Assembly: GCF_018070045.1 (NCBI RefSeq)
Contig: NZ_JAGPYK010000013.1
Coordinates: forward strand, 109,208 to 173,207
Direction of reading: 5' to 3'
Length of the DNA: 64,000 bases
DNA from: Micromonospora sp. U21
GTDB lineage: Bacteria > Actinomycetota > Actinomycetes > Mycobacteriales > Micromonosporaceae
Below the pieces are notes generated by a model. The model did no database searches and was not told the origin of the DNA. It worked only from the letters and a program-made list of their open reading frames with translations. A program made the position numbers and the translations under genes. Positions 33,855 to 42,620 of the stretch are shown here, in pieces (position 1 is the first letter of the stretch; each line of letters begins with the position of its first letter).

Positions 33855-33909
33855 CGAAGGAAGGGCACATTACCGACGCACAGTGCGTCGGTAATGTGCC
33901 CTTCCTTCG
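33855..33909. repeat. Perfect 26-bp inverted repeat, 3-nt loop
   Basis: Arms 33855-33880 and 33884-33909 are exactly complementary, starting CGAAGGAAGGGCACATTACC. The outer bases AAGGAAGGGCAC are those of the 54-bp repeat at 12599-12652 and 54515-54568, so this is a related, more palindromic member. It stands 20 bp after the pit stop codon and could end that transcript, though no T-run follows. Confidence 0.8.
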
Positions 33910-33929
33910 TGGCGCCGTGCCGGGGCGGG

Positions 33930-34943
33930 TCAGCCGAAGAGCGGGCGGACCAGCAGGTAGGAGATGCACGCGAAGAGCGCGGCGGCCGGGAACGTGATGA
34001 TCCAGGCGATCACGATGTTGCCGGCGACGTTCCAGCGCACCGCGGAGAGCCGCTTGGTCGCGCCCACGCCCATGATCGCCGAGGTGATCGTGTGGGTGGT
34101 GGAGATCGGGGCCTTCAGCACCAGGGCGTTGAAGTAGAGCACCGCGCTGGCCACCGTCTCGGCGGCGAAGCCCTCCGGCGGACCGAGGTCGATGATCTTG
34201 CGACCGAGGGTGCGGATGATCCGCCAACCGCCGGCGTACGTGCCCAGGGCCAGCATGGTCGCCGAGGTCCAGAACACCCAGCCGGGGATGTGCGTCTTGT
34301 CGTCCTGGAAGCCGCCGGTGTAGAGCGCCAGCACCACGATGCCCATGGTCTTCGCGGCGTCCTGCATGCCGTGGCCGACCGACATGGCCGCCGCCGAGGC
34401 GGTCTGCGCCCAGCGGAAGCCCCGGTTGAGCTTGCCCGGCTGCCCCTTCCGGAACAGCCAGAGGATGGCCAGCATCAGCAGGTAGCCGAGGGTGAGGCCG
34501 ACGATCGGCGACAGCACCATCGGCAGGAGGACCTTCTCGCCGATGGTGACCCACTGCACGACACCGCCGGTGGACAGCAGGGTCGCGCCGACCAGGCCAC
34601 CGAAGAGCGCGTGCGAGGACGACGACGGGAGGCCGAAGTACCAGGTGATCAGGTTCCAGACGATCGCGCCGAGCACCCCGGCGAAGACCACCCCGAGGCT
34701 GCTCACCCCGGTTGGCAGGATGACCAGGCCGTCACCGACGGTCTTGGCCACCCCGGCGCCGAAGTGCGCGCCGACGAAGTTGCCCACAGCGGCGAGCAGC
34801 AGGGCGATCCTGGGTGTCAGCGCCCGGGTGGAGACGCTGGTCGCGATCGCGTTGGCAGCATCGTGGAAGCCGTTGGTGTAGTCGAACGCCAGGGCCACCG
34901 CGATCACCGCCAGCACGGCGATGAGTTCGGGTGTCAGAGTCAC
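33930..34943 (-). CDS. pit: Inorganic phosphate transporter, PiT family
   Basis: 337 aa, about ten membrane helices. The two inverted PiT signatures are visible: FDYTNGFHDAANAIATSVSTR (about 20-40) and SSSHALFGGLVGA, then VGHGMQDAAKTMGIV and STTHTITSAIMGVG. It is the low-affinity, proton- or metal-phosphate uptake route complementing Pst. It follows the DUF47 gene by 4 nt and shares its PHO-box promoter. Confidence 0.94.
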   Translation of the reverse strand: MTLTPELIAVLAVIAVALAFDYTNGFHDAANAIATSVSTRALTPRIALLLAAVGNFVGAHFGAGVAKTVGDGLVILPTGVSSLGVVFAGVLGAIVWNLITWYFGLPSSSSHALFGGLVGATLLSTGGVVQWVTIGEKVLLPMVLSPIVGLTLGYLLMLAILWLFRKGQPGKLNRGFRWAQTASAAAMSVGHGMQDAAKTMGIVVLALYTGGFQDDKTHIPGWVFWTSATMLALGTYAGGWRIIRTLGRKIIDLGPPEGFAAETVASAVLYFNALVLKAPISTTHTITSAIMGVGATKRLSAVRWNVAGNIVIAWIITFPAAALFACISYLLVRPLFG

Positions 34944-34947
34944 CGGC

Positions 34948-35574
34948 TCAGGACTCCTTGACCGCGATGGTCTCGACGGTGTTGGCCACGTGCTCGAAGG
35001 CGTCGCAGGCGGCCTCCAGCTCGTCGGCCACCTCCTTCATCTTCAGCACCGTCAACGCGTCGTACTCACCGGAGAAGAGGCGGACCAGCAGCTGCCGGTT
35101 GATCCGGTCGCCCTCGTTCTCCAGCCGGTTGCACTCGATCCAGTAGTCCTCGAGGTCCTTCATCGACTTCAGCCGCGGCATCGCGTCGGCGGTCAACTTG
35201 GCCTGCTGGTCGAGCACGTTCACCATCTCGTGCAGCTCGCGGGGAAGCGCCGGGAGTTCGGTCAACCCGTACAGGTAGAGGAGGTCCCCGACCGCCTCCA
35301 GGTGGTCCATCACGTCGTCCAGCAGCGAGCCGAGCCGGTAGATGTCCTCCCGGTCGAACGGCGTGATGAAGGTGGAGTTGATCTTTTTGTACAGCTCGTG
35401 GGTGATCTGGTCGCTGTCGTGCTCGACCTCGGTCAGCCGCTCGCTGACCGACTGCACGTCGACGCCGGGCAGGGCCAGTTCGTTCAGCAACGCGGTGCCC
35501 CGGACCAGGTTCTGCGCGGCCCTGGTGAAGAGCTCGTAGAAGGCGCCCTCGGTGGGGCGGAAGGAAAACTTCAC
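34948..35574 (-). CDS. DUF47 (PhoU-like) protein, Pit accessory
   Basis: 208 aa, all alpha helical with the PhoU-like pattern (LTEVEHDSDQITHELYKKIN and NRLENEGDRINRQLL, each with acidic metal-binding residues). DUF47 genes are paired with pit across bacteria and thought to modulate phosphate flux. GTG 35574 (KFSFRPTEGAFYELF) is preferred; the longer reading would run into the promoter. The PHO box at 35690-35722 is about 115 bp upstream. Confidence 0.9.
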   Translation of the reverse strand: MKFSFRPTEGAFYELFTRAAQNLVRGTALLNELALPGVDVQSVSERLTEVEHDSDQITHELYKKINSTFITPFDREDIYRLGSLLDDVMDHLEAVGDLLYLYGLTELPALPRELHEMVNVLDQQAKLTADAMPRLKSMKDLEDYWIECNRLENEGDRINRQLLVRLFSGEYDALTVLKMKEVADELEAACDAFEHVANTVETIAVKES

Positions 35575-35689
35575 AGCACAGACCTCGTCGCGTCGGTGGA
35601 AGGGTGGCGGTACCCATCGGGTGCCCGCTTCGTGAATGCTAGGAAACGCCAGAACCGCGAATTCGTCGGCCCACCCCTGGTCAGGCCTC

Positions 35690-35722
35690 ATTCACCGGTC
35701 GTTCACCTGCCGTTCATCTCGG
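35690..35722 (-). promoter_or_regulatory. Three-unit PHO box for the DUF47-pit operon
   Basis: ATTCACCGGTC (35690-35700), GTTCACCTGCC (35701-35711) and GTTCATCTCGG (35712-35722) are three 11-bp direct repeats in perfect register, the PhoP-binding pattern. The second and third units lie inside the last codons of ppk2. Confidence 0.8.
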
Positions 35723-36644
35723 CCGTCCCATGCGCCACCGCTCCCCCAGCACGCAGCCGTTCGCGCTCGTGGGCCACGTCGAAATCGGCAGGCGGATACC
35801 CCAGACTGAGGGTGTCGAACGTCTCCCGCAGCAGGTGGGCCACCGCCCAGTCGCGGTACCATTTCCGGTCCGCCGGCACCACGAACCACGGCGCGGCGTC
35901 CGTGCCACACCGGCTCAGCGCCTCGGCGTACGCGGCCTGGTAGTCGTCCCAGCGGGCCCGGGAGTCGACGTCCGAGGGGTTGTACTTCCAGTGCTTGCGG
36001 GGGTCGGTGAGACGCTCCAGCAGCCGCTCGCCCTGCTCGGCGTACGAGATGTGCAGCATCACCTTGACCAGGGTCACGCCGCCCTCGACCAGCTCCCGCT
36101 CGAAGGAGTTGATCTCGTCATAGCGGGCCCGCCAGGTGGCCTCCGGCACCAGCGAGCCGACCCGGGCGATCAGCACGTCCTCGTAGTGCGACCGGTTGAA
36201 CATCCCGACGTACCCCGGCGGCGGCAGTGCCCGGCGGATCCGCCACAGGAAGTCGTGCCGCAGCTCCTGCGGAGTGGGCGGCCCGAACGAGCGGATGTGC
36301 AGGCCCAGTGGGTTCATCGCGCCGGCCACCCGCTTGATCGTGCCGTCCTTGCCACCACAGTCCATCGCCTGGAGCACCAGCAGCACCCGGTGCTCCGGCC
36401 CGTCCGAGCCGGCCTTGGCCATCGCGAAGAGCATCTCCTGCTGTTGGCCGAGCTCACCGCCGACCAGCTCCACCTGCCCGCGGGCCCAGGCCTTGCGGTG
36501 CTCCCCGGTCACCTCCGTCCCGGGCAGGCCGGGCGTGGACCGCGGGTCGATCTCCCCGAGATCCACCGGTGCGGTGACCCGCAGCAACTCCCGCACCGGG
36601 CCGCCGTCGGGCGCCACGATCCGCGCTTCCTGGGGTGCGTTCAT
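35703..36644 (-). CDS. ppk2: Polyphosphate kinase 2 family protein
   Basis: 313 aa. The Walker-like loop LQAMDCGGKDGTIKRV, the motif GMFNRSHYEDVLIARV and a lid region are typical of PPK2 enzymes, which transfer phosphate between polyphosphate and nucleotides. Which nucleotide (NDP or NMP) cannot be told. ATG 36644 gives MNAPQEARIV and is more sensible than the long upstream reading into the divergent promoter. Codons at its 3' end double as PHO-box units for the next operon. Confidence 0.9.
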   Translation of the reverse strand: MNAPQEARIVAPDGGPVRELLRVTAPVDLGEIDPRSTPGLPGTEVTGEHRKAWARGQVELVGGELGQQQEMLFAMAKAGSDGPEHRVLLVLQAMDCGGKDGTIKRVAGAMNPLGLHIRSFGPPTPQELRHDFLWRIRRALPPPGYVGMFNRSHYEDVLIARVGSLVPEATWRARYDEINSFERELVEGGVTLVKVMLHISYAEQGERLLERLTDPRKHWKYNPSDVDSRARWDDYQAAYAEALSRCGTDAAPWFVVPADRKWYRDWAVAHLLRETFDTLSLGYPPADFDVAHERERLRAGGAVAHGTAEMNGR

Positions 36645-36786
36645 CCTCGGATCATCGCCCACCCGCCGACCAACCGCCCGCCGAGAGCCGTCCGGCCCCG
36701 GCAGGCTGTCACGTTCGGGGCTGCCGGAACGTCCTGTTGGCGGGAGGATGTACGCCGGGAAGACGCCGGCCGGGGAGGGGTGGGTC

Positions 36787-37752
36787 ATGCGGGACCTGGC
36801 GACGGAGTTCGAGGTCGAGCGGGGCCGGCTGCTCGCGGTGGCCCACCGGATGCTGGGCAGCCGCAGCGAGGCCGAGGACGCGGTGCAGGAGACGTGGCTG
36901 CGCTACGCCGGGGCGCTCGCCGATCCGGCGGCCCGCGCCGAGATCCGCGAGCTGCCCGCGTGGCTGACCACCACCTGCGCCCGGATCTGCCTGGACGTGC
37001 TCCGCTCGGCCCGGGTCCGGCGTGAGGCGTACCCCGGGCAGTGGCTGCCGGAGCCGGTGGTGAGCCCGGCGGGCGCCGCGGCGCCGACCGACGGGTACGC
37101 CCCCGACCCGGCGGAGCGGGCGGTACGCACCGACCAGGTCGGTACGGCGCTGCTGGTGGTGCTGGAGCGACTCGCGCCGGAGCAGCGGGTCGCCCTCGTG
37201 CTGCACGACGTGTTCGCGGTGCCGTTCGCCCGGGTCGCCGACGTGCTCGGCACCACCGAGGTGGCCGCCCGGCAGCTCGCCTCCCGGGCCCGACGGGCGG
37301 TCACCGCACCGGACGTTCCCCGGCACACCGCCGACCCGGGCGAGCAGCGGCGCGTGCTCGAAGCGTTCGTCGCCGCCACCGAGTCCGGCGAACTGGATCC
37401 ACTGCTCCGGCTGCTCGCGCCGGACGTGGTTTTCATCGGCGACTCGGGCGGGCACTTCCCGGCGGCCCGCCGGCCGGTGGTCGGCGCAGACGCGGTGGGT
37501 CGCTTCACGCTCGGCCTGTTCGGCCGGGCCGGCCGGTACGCCCACCGGGTGCTGGCGCGGCCGGTGCTGGTCGACGGTGTGCTCGGCCTCCAGTTGGAGA
37601 CGGTGCACACCGACGGCCGGCCGATCCGCATGGTCACCGCGCTCGCCGTGCACGAGGGCCGGATCACCGGCGTGTTCAACCAGCTCAATCCGGAGAAGCT
37701 GACGGACCTGCCGCCGTTGGGCGACGACGACCGGTGGCCGCCGCGCTGGTGA
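36787..37752 (+). CDS. ECF sigma factor, ECF41/SigJ type
   Basis: 321 aa. Sigma region 2 (AHRMLGSRSEAEDAVQETWLRY, about 18-39) and region 4 (about 125-175, LAPEQRVALVLHDVFAVPF) are followed by a SnoaL-like C-terminal domain ending NQLNPEKLTDLP, the conserved NPxKL-type motif of ECF41 factors. That domain replaces an anti-sigma factor as the regulator. The usual partner, a carboxymuconolactone decarboxylase-like gene, is not next to it. GGGGAGGGG at 36772-36780 supports ATG 36787. Confidence 0.9.
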   Translation: MRDLATEFEVERGRLLAVAHRMLGSRSEAEDAVQETWLRYAGALADPAARAEIRELPAWLTTTCARICLDVLRSARVRREAYPGQWLPEPVVSPAGAAAPTDGYAPDPAERAVRTDQVGTALLVVLERLAPEQRVALVLHDVFAVPFARVADVLGTTEVAARQLASRARRAVTAPDVPRHTADPGEQRRVLEAFVAATESGELDPLLRLLAPDVVFIGDSGGHFPAARRPVVGADAVGRFTLGLFGRAGRYAHRVLARPVLVDGVLGLQLETVHTDGRPIRMVTALAVHEGRITGVFNQLNPEKLTDLPPLGDDDRWPPRW

Positions 37753-37779
37753 GCCGGTCGGTCGGGCACCTGAGCGGGC

Positions 37780-38286
37780 TCAGACCACCAGGGCCAGCCA
37801 CTTGCGGTACGAGGTGGCGAACGGCTCGGTGCCGTCGCCGAGTGCGCCGAACAGCCAGCGCGCCGCCGCCTCGGCCTCGACCACCACGTCCTCCGGGTAG
37901 CCGTACCGGGCCCGGTGCTCAGCGAACTCGTCCTCGTCGAGCAGCTCCACCAGGCCGGTGGCCCGGCGCCGGACAACGTCCAGGTCCAGGTCGATCAGGT
38001 GGACGACGTCGTCGGACTCCCAGTGGGCCGGGGTGGCGATGTCGCAGTAGACCTCGCTGGTCCGCGGTGGCGGGTTGAACATTCCCGTCCACCACGCGTG
38101 GTGCGGCACCAGCAGGACGAACGGGATCTTCTCCACCGACGGGCGGCCGTGGTAGACCGACTCGGTGCCGGCCGGCACGCCGAGCCAGATGCCGAGGTCG
38201 TCCTCGGCGAGCCGACGGGCCGGGTAGTCACGGTGGGCGCTGCCGTCGTACTTGCGGTAGATCACTCGGACCACGTCGCTCGGCAT
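37780..38286 (-). CDS. DUF402 domain protein
   Basis: 168 aa. It has the DUF402 pattern (RDYPARRLAEDDLGIWLGVP, WWTGMFNPPPRTSEVYCDI, HLIDLDLDVVRR) of FomD/Ntdp-like nucleoside diphosphatases; the acidic residues that bind metal are present in DLDLD. ATG 38286 lies 7 nt after TAGGGT (38294-38299), a leaderless start. Its stop sits in a short inverted repeat shared with the ECF gene stop. Confidence 0.85.
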   Translation of the reverse strand: MPSDVVRVIYRKYDGSAHRDYPARRLAEDDLGIWLGVPAGTESVYHGRPSVEKIPFVLLVPHHAWWTGMFNPPPRTSEVYCDIATPAHWESDDVVHLIDLDLDVVRRRATGLVELLDEDEFAEHRARYGYPEDVVVEAEAAARWLFGALGDGTEPFATSYRKWLALVV

Positions 38287-38430
38287 GATTCGCACCCTAA
38301 CCGATACTGCCCACGCGTCGTAGCGCGGCCGTAACCGGACGCTGCCGGACGCAGCGGCGGACCGACCGGCACCACGCCACGCGGACGGATGGGCGCAGCC
38401 CGTGTCGGCCGCGACGGGTACCGTCGCACG

Positions 38431-40593
38431 GTGACTCCGCCCCGCACCGCCACCGGTTCCGCCACCCCGTCGGCCCGTGCCGGAAGCCGGCGACGGGGCG
38501 CCCGGCCCAGCGGGGCGGAGCTTCTCGCGGCGGCGGTCGGCGCGGTGCCCGGCGGCGCGGCGCGCCCCGGCCAGCAGGAGATGACCACGGCGATCGAGGA
38601 GTGCGTGACCAGCGGCGAGCACCTGCTCGTTCAGGCGGGCACCGGCACCGGCAAGTCGCTGGCCTACCTCGCGCCGGCGCTCACCGTGGACGGCCCGGTG
38701 GTGGTGTCCACCGCCACCCTGGCGTTGCAGTCCCAGCTGGTCGACCACGACCTGCCCCGGATGGCCGACGCGGTCGAGCCGCTCCTCGGCCGCCGGCCCA
38801 CCTTCGCGGTGCTCAAGGGCCGCCACCACTACCTCTGCCTGGCCCGGCTGGACAACTCGACCGCCGAAGAGCCGGAGGACACTCTCTTCGACGCCCCGGC
38901 CACCCGCCCCGGCAGCGGGACGAAGTGGCTCGGCGAGGCGGGCCGGATGGGCAAGCAGATCGAGCGGCTGCGCGACTGGGCCGAGCGGACCGCCACCGGC
39001 GACCGGGACGAACTGGACCCGGGAGTCGACGATCAGGCCTGGCGGCTGGTGTCGATGCCGGCCCGGGAGTGCGTCGGGGCGACCCGCTGTCCGTTCGGGG
39101 CGGAGTGCTTCGCCGAGGCGTCCCGGGCCCGCGCCCGCGAGGCCGACATCGTGGTGACCAACCACAGCCTGCTCGCCGTCGACATGCTGGCCGACCGCCA
39201 CATCGTGCCGCCGCACAAGCTGCTGATCGTGGACGAGGCGCACGAGCTGGCCGATCGGGTCTCCTCGGCGGCCCAGGCGGAGCTGGTGCCGGAGCTGATC
39301 GACCGGTCCACCCGCCGGGCCCGCCCGCTGCTGCGGCCGGAGACCGCCGAGGCGCTCACCGCGGCCGGCGACGCTCTCGCGGTCGGGCTGGCCGAAGCGC
39401 CGGCCGGGCGCCTCACCGCCGGGCTGCCGACGCCGCTACGGGAGGCGTGCACGCTGCTCGACGCGGCCACCCGCGCCGCACTGGACGCGATCGGCGAGGT
39501 CAAGTCCGACGACCCCGACCCGGTCCGCAAGCAGCAGGCCAAGGCGGTGCTGGACGAGCTCTCCACGACCGCCCAGCGGCTGCTTGAGGAAGCCGATCAC
39601 GACGTGGCCTGGGTGGAGAAGAACGACAGCGGCAGTCGGCGGGCGCTGGTGGTCGCGCCGCTGTCGGTCGCCGGCACCCTCGCCACCCACCTGTACGACG
39701 AGCGCACCGTGGTCGCCACCTCCGCCACCCTGGCGCTGGGTGGCCGGTTCGACACGGTGGCCCGCGCTCTCGGGCTGGACGCGCCGCCGCCCGCTCCGCC
39801 GTCGCCGGCCGCCGCCGCGCTGGCCGCCCGCACCGGTCCGGGCCGCCCGGCGGCCGAGGCGCCGGGCCGCCGGCTGGCCGGCGACGCCGCACCCGGTGCC
39901 GTCGTGCCGGCGACCGAGGGTCCGGGCTGGCGGTCGCTGGATGTGGGATCGCCGTTCGACTACGCCCGGCAGGGCATCCTGTACGTCGCGGCGCACCTGC
40001 CCCGGCCAAGCGTCTCCGGGCTTCCGGAGGCGGCCGGGGAGGAGCTGCTCGCGCTGGTCGAGGCGCTCGGTGGTCGTACTCTCGGGCTCTTCTCCTCCCG
40101 GCGGGCCGCGCAGCAGGCGGCGGAGCTGCTGCGCGCGCGGACCGACCTGCCGGTGCTGCTGCAGGGCGAGGAGGCGCTGCCGCTGCTGGTCCGCCGGTTC
40201 CGCGAGGAGCGCTCCAGCTGCCTGTTCGGAGTGATGTCGCTCTGGCAGGGGGTGGACGTGCCGGGCGACGCCTGTCAGCTCGTGGTCATCGACCGGCTGC
40301 CCTTTCCGCGGCCGGACGAGCCGCTGGCGGCGGCCCGCGCGGCAGCCGTGGACGCGGGCGGCGGCTCCGGCTTCGCGGCGGTCAGCGTGCCGATCGCGGC
40401 GGTCCGGCTGGCGCAGGGCGTGGGCCGGTTGATCCGGGCGACCGGTGACCGGGGGGTGGTCGCGGTGCTCGACTCCCGGCTGGAGACCGCCCGCGGCTAC
40501 GGGCCCTTCCTGCGTCGCTCACTGCCGCCGTTCTGGTACACCACCCGTCCGGAGGTGGCCCGCGGTGCGCTGCAACGCCTCGCCGGCTCCTGA
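38431..40593 (+). CDS. ATP-dependent helicase, DinG/XPD-like
   Basis: 720 aa superfamily 2 helicase. Walker A QAGTGTGKS (about 68-76), DEAH box at 268-271, and four Cys spaced for an Fe-S cluster (C136, C214, C220, C226). C-terminal helicase motifs include LFSSRRAAQQ, FGVMSLWQGVDVPG and QGVGRLIR. DinG-type enzymes unwind R-loops and damaged or structured DNA. GTG 38431 is 6 nt after TACCGT (38419-38424). Confidence 0.9.
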   Translation: MTPPRTATGSATPSARAGSRRRGARPSGAELLAAAVGAVPGGAARPGQQEMTTAIEECVTSGEHLLVQAGTGTGKSLAYLAPALTVDGPVVVSTATLALQSQLVDHDLPRMADAVEPLLGRRPTFAVLKGRHHYLCLARLDNSTAEEPEDTLFDAPATRPGSGTKWLGEAGRMGKQIERLRDWAERTATGDRDELDPGVDDQAWRLVSMPARECVGATRCPFGAECFAEASRARAREADIVVTNHSLLAVDMLADRHIVPPHKLLIVDEAHELADRVSSAAQAELVPELIDRSTRRARPLLRPETAEALTAAGDALAVGLAEAPAGRLTAGLPTPLREACTLLDAATRAALDAIGEVKSDDPDPVRKQQAKAVLDELSTTAQRLLEEADHDVAWVEKNDSGSRRALVVAPLSVAGTLATHLYDERTVVATSATLALGGRFDTVARALGLDAPPPAPPSPAAAALAARTGPGRPAAEAPGRRLAGDAAPGAVVPATEGPGWRSLDVGSPFDYARQGILYVAAHLPRPSVSGLPEAAGEELLALVEALGGRTLGLFSSRRAAQQAAELLRARTDLPVLLQGEEALPLLVRRFREERSSCLFGVMSLWQGVDVPGDACQLVVIDRLPFPRPDEPLAAARAAAVDAGGGSGFAAVSVPIAAVRLAQGVGRLIRATGDRGVVAVLDSRLETARGYGPFLRRSLPPFWYTTRPEVARGALQRLAGS

Positions 40594-40661
40594 CCGCCCG
40601 CGCCGTCCCCGCCGTCGCTCTCCCGGGGCGGGCCGCGCCGGAGGCTGACTCGCACAACATC

Positions 40662-40699
40662 AGGAAAAGAGCGACCTCCGACAGCGCGGAGGCCACTCG
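40662..40699 (-). terminator. Intrinsic terminator of the AI-2E gene
   Basis: CCTCCG (40675-40680) / CGGAGG (40687-40692) core, extended by GAG/CTC ends; on the minus strand it is followed by TCTTTTCC (40662-40669 complement), a good U-tract. It lies 34 bp after the AI-2E stop and also separates the convergent helicase. Confidence 0.75.
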
Positions 40700-40732
40700 T
40701 TCCAGGTGTGGATCTTGGGGTGGGGCGCCGGG

Positions 40733-42031
40733 TCAGGGAGCCTGCGCGGCGACGACCACGGCGTCGGGCGGGGTGTCCGGGACCGTCCGGGCGGCCAGCC
40801 GGCGGACCGCGGTGTTCAGCACCGCGATCAGCGGCACGGACACCAGCGCGCCGGTGATCCCGGCGAGCACCACTCCGGCGGCGATACCGATGATCACCGC
40901 GAGCGGGTGGATGGCCACCGCCCGGCCCATGATCAGCGGCTGGAGCACGTGCCCCTCCACCTGCTGCACGCCGATCACCGCGCCCAGGATGATCAACGCG
41001 GTGACCGGACCGCTGTCCACGAGCGCCACCAGCACCGCCACGCCACCGGAGAGTGCCGCACCGACGATCGGGATGAACGCGCCGAGGAAGACCAGCGCGG
41101 CCAGCGGGAAGGCGAACGGGACATCGAAGATGACCAGGAAGATGCCGATGCCCACCGCGTCGATGAAGGCCACCAGCACGGTCGCCCGGACGTAGGCACC
41201 GAGCGTGTGCCAGGAGGCGCGGCCGGCGTCATCGACCTTCCAGCGGGCGGCCACCGGCAGCAGCCGGACCAGGAAGCGCCAGATCCGGTTGCCGTCGCGC
41301 AGGAAGAAGAACGTCGCGAAGAGCACCAGCAGCGTGCCGGTCAGCACCTCGGCCAGCGTCGCCGCGGTGCTCAGCGCGCCGCTGGTGAGGTCAGAGGTGT
41401 TGGAGTTGATCCAGTCCTGCGCCTCGTCGATGTAACGGTCGAGCTGGGTGTCGGAGAGGTGCAGCGGGCCCGTCTTCAGCCAGTTCTGAATCTGCCGGAC
41501 GCCCTCCGAGGACTTCTGGCTCAGCTCCGGCGCCCCCCGGATGAACTCGTTGACCACCAGGGTCAGCGTGCCGATCACGCCGGCCAGGCCGCCGACCAGC
41601 ACCACCGCCGTCGCCAGCGACCGGGGCAGCCGGGCCCGCAGCAGCCAGCCCACCGCCGGCGCGAGCAGCGCGGAGAGCAGCAGCGCGATGGCCAGCGGGA
41701 TGATCACGATCTTGATGGTGCCGACGATCCGGAGCAGCGCCCACGCCACCAGGCCGATCACGATCAACCGCCAGCACCAGGCGGCGGCGATCCGCAGCCC
41801 GTGCGGAACGTCGGCGTCGTCCCGGCTGGCGGTCGAGGGGTGCAGGTCCGCCGGAGGTTCCGTGCCGACGACCGTGGCCGACGGCGGCGCGGTCGGGCCC
41901 GGCGCCGCGGGCGAGGCCACCCGGGCCGGCTCGGAGGCGTCGCTCGAAGCCTTCCGATCCGCGCGTACCGACTCCCGTGACGACTGGTAGGCGCGGCGGA
42001 GCCGCCCGCGTACCCGCTCGAAGCGGCTCAA
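40733..42031 (-). CDS. AI-2E family (TqsA-like) transporter
   Basis: About 432 aa. A cytoplasmic disordered head of about 90 residues is followed by some eight membrane helices in the PerM/AI-2E pattern (RDGNRIWRFLVRLLP, FLGAFIPIVGAALSGG, VEGHVLQPLIMGRAVAIHPLAV). Members export autoinducer-2 or ions; the substrate here is unknown. GGAGG at 42036-42040 fits TTG 42031 (5-nt spacer) better than GTG 42037, which would overlap the site. Confidence 0.88.
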   Translation of the reverse strand: MSRFERVRGRLRRAYQSSRESVRADRKASSDASEPARVASPAAPGPTAPPSATVVGTEPPADLHPSTASRDDADVPHGLRIAAAWCWRLIVIGLVAWALLRIVGTIKIVIIPLAIALLLSALLAPAVGWLLRARLPRSLATAVVLVGGLAGVIGTLTLVVNEFIRGAPELSQKSSEGVRQIQNWLKTGPLHLSDTQLDRYIDEAQDWINSNTSDLTSGALSTAATLAEVLTGTLLVLFATFFFLRDGNRIWRFLVRLLPVAARWKVDDAGRASWHTLGAYVRATVLVAFIDAVGIGIFLVIFDVPFAFPLAALVFLGAFIPIVGAALSGGVAVLVALVDSGPVTALIILGAVIGVQQVEGHVLQPLIMGRAVAIHPLAVIIGIAAGVVLAGITGALVSVPLIAVLNTAVRRLAARTVPDTPPDAVVVAAQAP

Positions 42032-42188
42032 GCGCACCTCCTGGCAGAGAACGTCCGCCCACAGCGACAGGTCGGACAGCTTACGTCCGTTCCCGACACC
42101 ATAGGGCAGTTCCGCCACACATTGCCCGGGCCGCCTCGGGCGTAACCACCGTCGGGCCAGCCGTCGCCGACACGGTAGCGTCTGCGGC

Positions 42189-42527
42189 GTGACCGCCGAC
42201 CAGGATCTCGACGCCGGCCTGCCGATCCGCCTGCTGCACGACCGTGTGCTGGTGCGGATGGAGGGCAGCGAGGGCGAACGTCGCTCCACCGCCGGCATCG
42301 TCATCCCGGCGACGGCCGCGGTCGGCAAGCGCCTCGCCTGGGCGACCGCCGTCGGAGTGGGTCCGAACGTCCGCGCCATCGTGTCCGGCGACCGGGTGCT
42401 CTTCGACCCGGACGAGCGCTCCGAGGTCGAGCTGCACGGCCGGGGGTACGTGCTGCTGCGGGAGCGGGACGTCCACGCCGTTGCCGCCGAACGGATCGAG
42501 AACGACTCCACCGGCCTCTACCTCTGA
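42189..42527 (+). CDS. GroES-like co-chaperonin (second copy)
   Basis: 112 aa Cpn10 domain (PIRLLHDRVLVRMEGSEGERRSTAGIVIP, DRVLFDPDERSEVELHGRGYVLLRE). It is longer than usual GroES and lacks an adjacent groL; the mobile-loop region reads GERRSTAGIV. A canonical groES probably exists elsewhere, making this a paralog of uncertain partner. TAGCGT (42176-42181) is 7 nt before GTG 42189. No CIRCE element precedes it. Confidence 0.88.
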   Translation: MTADQDLDAGLPIRLLHDRVLVRMEGSEGERRSTAGIVIPATAAVGKRLAWATAVGVGPNVRAIVSGDRVLFDPDERSEVELHGRGYVLLRERDVHAVAAERIENDSTGLYL

Positions 42528-42620
42528 CACGACTCCCCCGGCCACCGCGCCGCGCCGCGCGCCGTTTGCCGGGCCGCACGGCGGGAAGCCATCCGGCGAC
42601 CGTGGCCCTGGGGAGGGACG

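Noticed and set aside
33565..34554. Minus-strand ORF downstream of and overlapping pit
   Set aside because: It reads out of frame through pit and then through the 26-bp hairpin; no coding signal of its own.
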